This document shows positions 34,692 to 41,627 of a DNA stretch of 64,000 nt, in pieces. The first letter of the stretch is position 1; every line of letters starts with the position of its first letter. A program made the translations under genes and the position numbers. The DNA is from an uncultured Myxococcales bacterium (lineage in GTDB: Bacteria; Myxococcota; Myxococcia; Myxococcales; Myxococcaceae): NCBI GenBank assembly GCA_937980205.1, contig CALJKW010000016.1, positions 1 to 64,000 on the forward strand. The letters are read 5' to 3'. Under the pieces are notes generated by a model that did not search any database, had not been told where the DNA came from, and worked only from the letters and a program-made list of their open reading frames with translations.

Positions 34692-35312
34692 TCAGCCCTT
34701 CTTCTTCTCTTCGAGCGCCTCGAGCTTCTTCTCGAGCTGATCGATGCGCTGGACGAGGGCGGCGATGTCGCGGCCCATTGCGGGCAGGTTGCCGACGACG
34801 TTGTCGACGACGGCCTTCACGCGCTCGTCGATCTTCTTCTGGATGTCTTCGAGGCCGCGCTGCGCCTGCTTGATGAGATCTTCCTTCTCTTTGGCGGCGG
34901 TCCCGTCGGTCGGCGCGGGCGCGGGGGCCTCTTCGCCGTCACGGCCGAGCAGCTTGTCGAGGCGCGACTCGGCCTCTTCGCGGATCGAGGCGACGCGCGG
35001 CGAGACCTCGGACTTGAAGAAGTCGGAGAGCGTGTCGCCCGGCCGGCGGATGATCTCGCGCAGCACGTCGAGCGGCATCTGGCTCTTCTTCTTCTCTTCT
35101 TCGAAGACGATCTGCGCGAGCGTGACCGAGGTCAGATCTTCCTTGGTCCGGTTGTCGATGATCTTCACCTCGATGCCGGCCTTCACCATCTCGGCGATCT
35201 CGTCGAGCGTGACGTACCGGCTCTCGACGGTGTCGTAGAGCTTGCGGTTCGTGTACCGCTTGATGACCTTCGGCTCTTTTCCAGCAGCCGGTGTGGGTTG
35301 GGGCTCGCTCAT
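34692..35312 (-). CDS. phaR: PhaR-like polyhydroxyalkanoate synthesis regulator
   Basis: A 206-residue protein whose residues about 16-62 match the PHB/PHA accumulation regulator DNA-binding domain: VIKRYTNRKLYDT, SRYVTLDEIAEMV and KIIDNRTKEDLT. The rest is a long charged helical region ending in a coiled coil (IDQLEKKLEALEEKKKG), which may bind granules or oligomerise. PhaR proteins bind both polymer and DNA and repress phasin genes when no polymer is present. If functional here it could control the phasin-like gene at 33553. Symbol given for the domain; the repressor role is not shown. Confidence 0.86.
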   Translation of the reverse strand: MSEPQPTPAAGKEPKVIKRYTNRKLYDTVESRYVTLDEIAEMVKAGIEVKIIDNRTKEDLTSVTLAQIVFEEEKKKSQMPLDVLREIIRRPGDTLSDFFKSEVSPRVASIREEAESRLDKLLGRDGEEAPAPAPTDGTAAKEKEDLIKQAQRGLEDIQKKIDERVKAVVDNVVGNLPAMGRDIAALVQRIDQLEKKLEALEEKKKG

Positions 35313-35405
35313 GGGCGATGACGCAGTGCGAAACGGCGAATAGCACCCGGGTCTTAGACGGGCAAGACGAAGCGTTGGGGCCTATACTCGCGCGCTTTAA
35401 GGCCG

Positions 35406-37289
35406 ATGATCGTCAAGTGCGAACAGTGCCAGACCCGCTTCAAGATCCCCGACGACAAGGTGACGGAGAAGGGGGTCAAGGTCAGGTGCACGAAGTGCCA
35501 GCACACCTTCCGGGTGAAGAAGGAAGGCGATGCGACCGCGCCTGCGGGGGCCGCCGCGGCAGCCGATCCGTTCGCGAAGTTCGGTCCGCCGTCGCCCGCG
35601 CCTGAGCCGTTCGAGGAGACGCGGCCGCACACGTTCCTCGCCGGCGTGCAGGCGACGAAGACGGGCGACATGAGCGTGCTGAGCCCGTCGTTCGCCGCGC
35701 AGGCCGATCTGCCGCGCGAGGCGTTCGAGGGCCCGACGCGCGTGAAGCCGATTCCGGCGCCGCCGCCGGGGCGCAAGCCGCTGACCGATCCGGCCCCGTT
35801 CGACTTCGCGTCGCTGGGCGGGCCACCGCCGGCCGCGCCACCCGCTCCGGCCGCTCCGGCTGCTCCGAAGAGCTCGGGGTTCGAGCCCCAACCGTTCGAC
35901 TTCTCCTCGCTGGGCCCGGCGCCGGGCGCCGCGGCGCCGGCCGAGGTCACGCAGCGCGCCGCGGCTCCGGGGCCGGCGAAGGCCTCGGCGTTCGAGCCGC
36001 AGCCGTTCGACTTCAGCTCTCTCGACGCTCCGCCAGCGGCCGCGCAGCCGACCGACGTGCCGGTGAAGCAGCGGTCACCGCAGCCGCCCAAGCCGTCGGC
36101 GTTCGAGCCACAGCCGTTCGACTTCTCGTCGCTGGGAGGCGAAGCCCCGCCGCCTCCGGCTCCGCCGCCTGCGCGGGCGGCTCCGGCGTCGTCGGGGCAG
36201 TTCGAGCCGCAGGGGTTCGACTTCTCATCGCTGGACGCGGGCGGCCTGCCGCCGCCGCCGCCGCCTCCTCCTGCGCCGCGGTCTGCTGCGCCTCCGCAGG
36301 CGCCGCAGGCTTCGAAGCCGCCGCCGTCGGCGCCGAAGCGGGCAGCGGCTCCGCCGCCCGAGGCGGTGCCGGCGTTCGATCTCGGCCCGTCGCTCGAGCT
36401 GGGACCTCCGCCCGAGCGGTCGCGCGCGAGCGCAGCGCCGACGCAGCTCGAGACGCCGATGGCAGAGGTCCCTGCGCCTCCGGCGGCGAGCGGAGGCGGT
36501 CTGCTCGGCGACATTCCCCCGGACACCGGCTCGCTCTCCATCGACATCGACGGCGGGCTCGAGGCCGCTCCGGAGCAGCGCGACTCGCTGTTCGACATGC
36601 CGGCGGTGCAGGAGCCGACCGAGAACCAGCTGCAGCCGGCGCAGCCGCAAGAGCAGGTCGCGGTCGCGAAGATCCAGCTCAAGAAGGTCTCCGCCGATCA
36701 GCTCTCGAAGCCCGCAGCCGCGGAGGGGCAGGTCTCGTCGTCGCGCCGGCCGAGGCGCAGCGTCGTCGCGATGGTGTGGAACGTGCTCAGCGCCGTCGTG
36801 CTGATCGCGTTGCTCGGGGTGGTCGTCACGGTGGTGCTCAACGAAGGCAAGGTCGACGCGGCGCTGTCGTGGTCGAAGGTGAAGGCGCTCTTCACCGCGC
36901 CTCGCGAGCTCGTGGCCTACGACATCTCGAACGGGCTCTACGACACGCGGGCGGGGCGACCGGTGTTCTACGTGCGCGGAGAGGTGAAGAACCGCGGGTC
37001 GAGCGCAGGCCGCGTGAAGGTGAAGGCCGAGATCCTCGACGGCGAAGACCTCGTGCGGGCCTCGGAAGGCTGGGTCGGGGCGACGCCGTCGCCGGAGGAC
37101 CTGTTCGGCGTCGCGACGGCGGACGACCTGTCGAAGCTGTTCCAGAAGCTCGCGCCGAGCGCGACTCGGCTCGAGCCCGGCGGCCAGGGGGCGTTCCTGG
37201 TGGCGTTCTACGAGTACCCTCCGGACCTGAAGGACTTCCGGGTGCGGGTGACGGTGACTCCCGAAGACGGGACGACCGCGGCGCGGTGA
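35406..37289 (+). CDS. zinc-ribbon membrane protein with FDFSSL motif repeats
   Basis: A 627-residue protein. Residues 1-40 are an MJ0042-type zinc ribbon (CEQCQTRFKIP and RCTKCQHTFRV, four cysteines). A long Pro/Ala-rich region (about 45-440) holds five PFDFxSL motifs, four as FEPQxFDFSSL. One membrane helix lies at about 453-480, followed by a periplasmic domain (about 500-627) of the DUF3426 type with VAYDISNGLYDT and FYVRGEVKN. Many myxobacterial proteins pair an MJ0042 ribbon with a disordered linker and membrane helix, including the motility protein GltJ/AgmX, which uses its ribbon and linker for protein contacts. A scaffold role is likely; partners are unknown. Confidence 0.85.
   Translation: MIVKCEQCQTRFKIPDDKVTEKGVKVRCTKCQHTFRVKKEGDATAPAGAAAAADPFAKFGPPSPAPEPFEETRPHTFLAGVQATKTGDMSVLSPSFAAQADLPREAFEGPTRVKPIPAPPPGRKPLTDPAPFDFASLGGPPPAAPPAPAAPAAPKSSGFEPQPFDFSSLGPAPGAAAPAEVTQRAAAPGPAKASAFEPQPFDFSSLDAPPAAAQPTDVPVKQRSPQPPKPSAFEPQPFDFSSLGGEAPPPPAPPPARAAPASSGQFEPQGFDFSSLDAGGLPPPPPPPPAPRSAAPPQAPQASKPPPSAPKRAAAPPPEAVPAFDLGPSLELGPPPERSRASAAPTQLETPMAEVPAPPAASGGGLLGDIPPDTGSLSIDIDGGLEAAPEQRDSLFDMPAVQEPTENQLQPAQPQEQVAVAKIQLKKVSADQLSKPAAAEGQVSSSRRPRRSVVAMVWNVLSAVVLIALLGVVVTVVLNEGKVDAALSWSKVKALFTAPRELVAYDISNGLYDTRAGRPVFYVRGEVKNRGSSAGRVKVKAEILDGEDLVRASEGWVGATPSPEDLFGVATADDLSKLFQKLAPSATRLEPGGQGAFLVAFYEYPPDLKDFRVRVTVTPEDGTTAAR
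35796..36233 (+). repeat. five in-frame copies of an FDFSSL-type linear motif
   Basis: Copies at 35796-35816 (short form, PFDFASL), 35880-35912, 35991-36023, 36102-36134 and 36201-36233; the last four encode FEPQ(P/G)FDFSSL. Spacing between the full copies is 111, 111 and 99 bases. Synonymous codons differ between copies while the peptide is kept, which suggests selection on the protein. Confidence 0.9.
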
Positions 37290-37293
37290 GCCG

Positions 37294-38040
37294 ATGCCTT
37301 CGCGGGATGACGCGCGCGCGACGGTGGTGCACCTGGACTCGTTGGCCGGCGGCGACGACGTCACGCGGCTCGCGGCGGCGCGGCTGTTGTCGCGGCTGTC
37401 TCCGATCGATGCGACGGAGCTCTTGCAGCAGGTGATCGGGCTCTCGCGCGAGGGCTTCGAGCCGGCGCGGGTGGGGCTCGCGGCGTTCACGCGCGCGCTC
37501 GAGCGCGAGGCGGCGCAGATCCCGTACGCGCCGCAGCTGCGGAGGATCGCGGCGATGAGCGACCTGACCGAGGTCGAGACGCTGTTCGCCGAGGGGCCTC
37601 CGGCGCAGGAGTACGATCTCGACGCCGCGAAGCGCGCGGACGCGAAGCTCTTCACGCAGTCGCTGGGGCACCTGAAGACGCAGGCGCGGCTGACGCGGAA
37701 CCCCGATCAGCTCGCGCGCCTCGCGGTCGCGTCGAACCCCGAGGTCGTGCGCAACGTGCTCATCAACCCGCGGCTCACCGAGGACCTCGTGGTGCGCATC
37801 GCGGCGCGCAGGCCGGCTCGCCCCGAGCCGCTGGTCGAGATCTGGCATTCGCAGAAGTGGTCATCGCGACCGGCGGTGCGGCGGGCGCTCGCGTTCAACC
37901 CGTACCTGCCGCCCGACGTGGGCTCGAAGATCGTCCCGCTCTTGTCGCTCGCCGACCTGAAGGAGCTCGCGCGGGACAACGGGGTGCACCACGCCCTGCG
38001 CGAGCAGGCGAAGGCCCTGTTGGAAGCGGCGGGCCGGTGA
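37294..38040 (+). CDS. HEAT/LRV-like helical repeat protein
   Basis: A 248-residue cytoplasmic protein made of short helical pairs. Several units share a pattern such as NPEVVRNVLINPRLTEDLVVR and ALAFNPYLPPDVGSKIVPLL, reminiscent of leucine-rich variant or HEAT-type repeats (VxxxLxxNPxLPxDV). No catalytic motif. It begins 4 bases after the zinc-ribbon gene and overlaps the next gene by 4 bases, so the three are one transcript; a scaffold or adaptor role is plausible but unsupported. Confidence 0.75.
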   Translation: MPSRDDARATVVHLDSLAGGDDVTRLAAARLLSRLSPIDATELLQQVIGLSREGFEPARVGLAAFTRALEREAAQIPYAPQLRRIAAMSDLTEVETLFAEGPPAQEYDLDAAKRADAKLFTQSLGHLKTQARLTRNPDQLARLAVASNPEVVRNVLINPRLTEDLVVRIAARRPARPEPLVEIWHSQKWSSRPAVRRALAFNPYLPPDVGSKIVPLLSLADLKELARDNGVHHALREQAKALLEAAGR

Positions 38041-39452
38041 CGGCGACGCCCTTGAGCGAGTCGCCGCTGTGGCGCTGGAGCAGCCAGTTCTACGAGCGTG
38101 CGGCCACCGAGGCCTGGTCGAAGGGCACGGTGCCCTGGCGGCTCACGAACAGCGTGCGCGTGGCCGAGGCCTACGGGCGGATGATCACCGCCTGGCGGGC
38201 GGACCTGATCGCGGCGGGCCTCAAGACGGTCGACGCCCCCATCGAGGTGCTCGAGCTGGGCGGGGGAGCGGGCCGGCTCGCGTTTCACCTCGTGCGGTGG
38301 CTCGAGGCGGCGAAGGTGCCCTTCCAGCTGATGTGGACGGACGCGGCGCAGTCGAACGTCGAGGCGTTCCGCGCGCGGGCGTTCGTGCACGAGCGGCCCG
38401 GCGTCGTCGAGGCGCTGAAGCTCGACGCGCTCAGCGAGCGCGACGCTCCGCCGATGGCGCCGGACGTCGTCATCGCCACGTACCTGTTCGACACGCTGCC
38501 GCACGACGCGTGGGCGGTGAGGGGCGGCAAGGTGTTCTCGCGCGCGGTGCGCGTCGAGCTGCCGCCGGGGGACGCTCCCGAGTGCGAGCGCGCGGTGCTG
38601 GAGTGGGAGGACGTTGAGGTGGACGTTCCTGCGTTCGTGCGCGGCTACGCGCCGCGCGTGGGCGAGGGCGTGTTCATGGTGCCGTCGGGCGCGCTGAGGT
38701 GCCTGGCGCGGGTCGGCGGCTGGGCGCACGGGCGCTGCCTCGTGCTGGCCGCGGACAAGGGCGAGCCCGATGTCGCGGCGGTGCAGACCGGCGGCAACCC
38801 GAAGCTGCAGCGGCACGGCGGCATCTCGGCGATGGTGAACTTCGACGCCATTCGAGCCTGGTGGGGGTGGAGGCCCTTCCTGCGCTCGGCGCAGGCCGAG
38901 CCGGATCTCGGCTTCTATGCGCTGGCGCAGGGGCTCGAGACGCTCGCGGTGACCCGCGCGACGTGGAGCGCCACGCTGGGGGCCGAGAGCCTCCTGCACC
39001 GGCTTCGCGAGCTGGACGCGCTGCTGCAGTACCCGCAGCCGGTGAAGCGGCTGCTCGAGGTGCTCGAGGCGTGGCGGTTCGACCCCGACGTGTTCGTGCG
39101 CATGGCCGAGCCGCTGCGCGCCGCGCAGCCGACGCCGGACGAGGGCGCGCTGCTGGTCGAGGCGATCGATCGCGCGTGGGAGAGCCACTTCGAGGTCGGC
39201 GGCGCGGTGGACGTCGCGTTCGAGATGGCGACGGTGCTGCACCGCCTCGGGCAGCTCACGCACGCGGCGCGGTTCTACGAGCGCTCGCTCGAGGCGCACG
39301 GGCGCCACGCGACGGTGTGCTTCAACCTGGCGCTGTGCCGGCTGGACCTGGGCGATCGGGAGCGCGGCGCGGCGCTCTTGCGCGAGGTGCTCTCGCTGTC
39401 GCCTGGGCACGGCGGGGCGACGCGGATCCTGGCGCGGCTGGGTGCGGGGTGA
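38037..39452 (+). CDS. SAM-dependent methyltransferase-like protein with C-terminal TPR
   Basis: A 471-residue protein starting at GTG 38037, overlapping the previous stop (GTGA). The SAM site is VLELGGGAGRLAFHLVRW (about residues 72-90), with a later acidic DVVIATYLFDTLPHDA segment, resembling the MidA/NDUFAF7 arginine methyltransferase family. The C-terminal about 90 residues contain two TPR-like units (LTHAARFYERSLEAHGRHA). Family members methylate protein arginines; the substrate here is unknown and the MidA assignment is moderate. Last gene of the zinc-ribbon operon. Confidence 0.75.
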   Translation: MTATPLSESPLWRWSSQFYERAATEAWSKGTVPWRLTNSVRVAEAYGRMITAWRADLIAAGLKTVDAPIEVLELGGGAGRLAFHLVRWLEAAKVPFQLMWTDAAQSNVEAFRARAFVHERPGVVEALKLDALSERDAPPMAPDVVIATYLFDTLPHDAWAVRGGKVFSRAVRVELPPGDAPECERAVLEWEDVEVDVPAFVRGYAPRVGEGVFMVPSGALRCLARVGGWAHGRCLVLAADKGEPDVAAVQTGGNPKLQRHGGISAMVNFDAIRAWWGWRPFLRSAQAEPDLGFYALAQGLETLAVTRATWSATLGAESLLHRLRELDALLQYPQPVKRLLEVLEAWRFDPDVFVRMAEPLRAAQPTPDEGALLVEAIDRAWESHFEVGGAVDVAFEMATVLHRLGQLTHAARFYERSLEAHGRHATVCFNLALCRLDLGDRERGAALLREVLSLSPGHGGATRILARLGAG

Positions 39453-39467
39453 CGGGCTCCCTCCGTT

Positions 39468-39482
39468 CGCTCAGCGTGAGCG
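39468..39482. other. short hairpin between convergent genes
   Basis: CGCTCA (39468-39473) and TGAGCG (39477-39482) form a perfect 6-bp stem with a GCG loop in the 39-base gap between the methyltransferase gene and the convergent tatA. No T-run; termination activity is uncertain. Confidence 0.35.
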
Positions 39483-39491
39483 GCGGTGGGG

Positions 39492-39725
39492 TCAGGCCCC
39501 TGGCTTCTTCTCGTCGACGATCTCGGCGTCGGTGATGCCCTGGCGGCTGCCCAGGCTCACGGTCTTCGAGTCGACGAAGCCCGAGCCGTCTTTCGCCTTC
39601 TTGAACGAATAGACGAACTTGCCGAGCGCATTGCCGAGCGCGCCCATCCGCGAGGCGGAGAAGACGATCAGCAGGACCAGGCCTACGAATATGAGCTCGG
39701 TGGCGCTCAGCTTCACGTCGGACAT
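39492..39725 (-). CDS. tatA: twin-arginine translocase subunit TatA/E
   Basis: A 77-residue protein with the TatA layout: N-terminal membrane helix (ELIFVGLVLLIVFSASRM), a glycine-containing hinge, and an amphipathic helix (GALGNALGKFVYSFKKAKDG), then an acidic tail. TatA forms the pore for folded Tat substrates in the inner membrane. tatB and tatC are not nearby. It is divergent from the phosphodiesterase gene with 36 bases between starts. Confidence 0.93.
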   Translation of the reverse strand: MSDVKLSATELIFVGLVLLIVFSASRMGALGNALGKFVYSFKKAKDGSGFVDSKTVSLGSRQGITDAEIVDEKKPGA

Positions 39726-39761
39726 CTTGACCGTGGGGTCGTCGCACGGCAAGCACGCGGC

Positions 39762-40493
39762 GTGTTGATCCTGGCGCACCGGGGCGCGAGCGCGGACTTT
39801 CCCGAGAACACCATCGAGGCCTTCGAGGGTGCGGTCGCCCAGGGCGCCGACGGCGTCGAGCTCGACGTCATGCGGTGCGGCTCGGGCGAGATGGTGGTGT
39901 GCCACGACGAGCAGCTCGAGCGGCTGGCCCACCGGCCGTGGTGGGTGCACGCGACTCCGTGGTGGAAGCTGAAGCGCGCCGACGTGGGGTCAGCCCTGGG
40001 CTTCAGCCCCGCGCGCATCCCCCGGCTCGAGGAGGTCTTCGAGGTTCTGCCGGCCGAGCTGCTGGTGAACGTCGAGCTCAAGTGCGAGACCGTCGACGAT
40101 CTCGGGCTGACCGAGGCGGTGGGGCAGTACGTCGAGGAGCAGCGGCTGCACGAGCGGGTGCTGGTCTCGAGCTTCAACCCGCTGTGCCTGATGCGGCTCG
40201 CGGCGCGGTTTCCGGCGATCCGGCGGGGGCAGCTCATCGACCCCGACAAGAGCTGGCTCATGCAGCAGCTGTGGGCTCCGTTCACGGCGCGCGACGCGAC
40301 CCACCCGCACTTCAGCCAGGTGAACGACGAGCGCGTGCGTGGGTGGCACGGCCGGGGTCAGAAGGTCGCGGTGTGGACGGTGGACGACGACGTCGAGGCT
40401 CGGCGCCTGCGCGACCTTGGCGTCGACATGGTGATTACCAATCGACCCGCCGAGCTTCGCAACGCGCTGGATTCGGCGGCTCGCCCGGGCTGA
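39762..40493 (+). CDS. glycerophosphodiester phosphodiesterase
   Basis: A 243-residue GDPD-family enzyme that hydrolyses glycerophosphodiesters to sn-glycerol 3-phosphate and an alcohol. The fold's signature is intact: ILAHRGASADFPENTIEAF with the catalytic histidine and arginine, ADGVELDVMR with the metal ligands, and VCHDEQLERL with the second catalytic histidine. ELKCE and MVITNRP follow at the expected places. No signal peptide, so probably a cytoplasmic enzyme of the UgpQ type. GTG start at 39762. Confidence 0.93.
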   Translation: MLILAHRGASADFPENTIEAFEGAVAQGADGVELDVMRCGSGEMVVCHDEQLERLAHRPWWVHATPWWKLKRADVGSALGFSPARIPRLEEVFEVLPAELLVNVELKCETVDDLGLTEAVGQYVEEQRLHERVLVSSFNPLCLMRLAARFPAIRRGQLIDPDKSWLMQQLWAPFTARDATHPHFSQVNDERVRGWHGRGQKVAVWTVDDDVEARRLRDLGVDMVITNRPAELRNALDSAARPG

Positions 40494-40551
40494 GCACCTG
40501 CGCGCGCGTGTCGTGAGAGTCGCGCCCTGCGGCGAATGACCGAGCGGCAGG

Positions 40552-41499
40552 TCAGATGTCGACGCCCACCATGAAGTTGCCGGCGAGCACGGAAGGGATC
40601 TTCCGCTCGATGCCGGCAGAGTCCCGGAAGTTGCCGATGAGCGTGTACGAGAACTCGGCGCCGAGCATGAAGGGCGAGGCGACGAAGCGCAGGCCGCCGT
40701 AGAACCGGTTGTGGGTGTTCGAGGCCGCCTGCACGGAGTCGAAGACGTAGATGTCGCGGAACTGGTCGGCCGGCGTCTCGGCCTGGGCGAGCGAGCGGTT
40801 CGGGTCGAAGTCGATCGGGTTCGACGAGGCGCCGACGAACATCAGGTTCCAGCCGCCGTAGGGCGTCAGCGTCACCATGCCGCCGAGCGCGAACTGCTTG
40901 CCGACGCTGACCTCGAGGCCGCCGGTGGTGACGTCGAAGTCGCGGCTGTTGATGAGCTTGCTGATGCGGCCGCCGACGGAGATGTCGGGCAGGTAGGTGA
41001 AGCCCTCGTTCACGGCCCACTTGAGCTCGAGCGTGCCGATGAACATGCGGCTCTTCTCGAGCCACCCGAGGCGGCCGCCGAGCTCGAACGAGTAGGGCAG
41101 CCCCTTGCGGATGTGCACGGAGGGAATCAGCACCGGGCTCGACATGCCGTTCTTGTAGCCGGTGCCTTCGCACATCTCGGTGGCCTGGCACTGCTCGGCC
41201 CGCTGGGTGGGGAAGGTGATGCCGCCCGCGCCCGAGGCGTCTTCGCCGATCTGCACGACGGCGACCTCGGCAGAGAACGCGAAGCCGGCGTGGCCGAGCG
41301 TCTCGGGGGGCATCAGCGTGGCGGTGCTCATCGCGGCGGCGAGCTGGCGCGCGAAGACGCGGAAGTTGCCGTTCGCGGAGGCGCGGAAGTTCGTGCCCCC
41401 CATGACGGGGTTGCCGAGCTTGTACAGCTTGAAGTCGTACGGATCGGCCGAAGCGGTCGCCGCAGCGGCGACGAGGACGATCGCGAAGAACCTCGACAC
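40552..41499 (-). CDS. predicted outer-membrane beta-barrel protein
   Basis: A 315-residue protein with a signal peptide (MSRFFAIVLVAAAATASA, cut before DPYDF). The mature part alternates polar and nonpolar residues in about 12 amphipathic strands with aromatic girdles (for example VTLTPYGGWNLMFVG and FMLGAEFSYTLIGNFRD), typical of an outer-membrane barrel. Two cysteines near residues 107-113 could form a loop disulfide. No family is recognised. The GTG start has no clear ribosome binding site, and a hairpin (41499-41520) sits right at it. Confidence 0.75.
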   Translation of the reverse strand: MSRFFAIVLVAAAATASADPYDFKLYKLGNPVMGGTNFRASANGNFRVFARQLAAAMSTATLMPPETLGHAGFAFSAEVAVVQIGEDASGAGGITFPTQRAEQCQATEMCEGTGYKNGMSSPVLIPSVHIRKGLPYSFELGGRLGWLEKSRMFIGTLELKWAVNEGFTYLPDISVGGRISKLINSRDFDVTTGGLEVSVGKQFALGGMVTLTPYGGWNLMFVGASSNPIDFDPNRSLAQAETPADQFRDIYVFDSVQAASNTHNRFYGGLRFVASPFMLGAEFSYTLIGNFRDSAGIERKIPSVLAGNFMVGVDI

Positions 41500-41627
41500 G
41501 GCGGCTGACGCTAGCCGCCGGCCGTGGAGCGATCAATTTCTTCGAGCAGTGACATGGCGCTCGGCCCACGCGCGAGCCAGCTCGCGCTGCTTCGCCCAAG
41601 CGACTTCGGGTCCGCACCGAGCGCGGC

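Noticed and set aside
35880..36233. CRISPR-like array, suggested by evenly spaced 33-base repeats
   Set aside because: The repeats are in frame, encode a constant peptide and sit within an intact gene.
40494..40551. Possible small RNA or tRNA in intergenic gaps such as 40494-40551, 58977-59112 and 41500-41627
   Set aside because: None shows a cloverleaf, TTCRA-type T-loop or other recognisable RNA gene signature.
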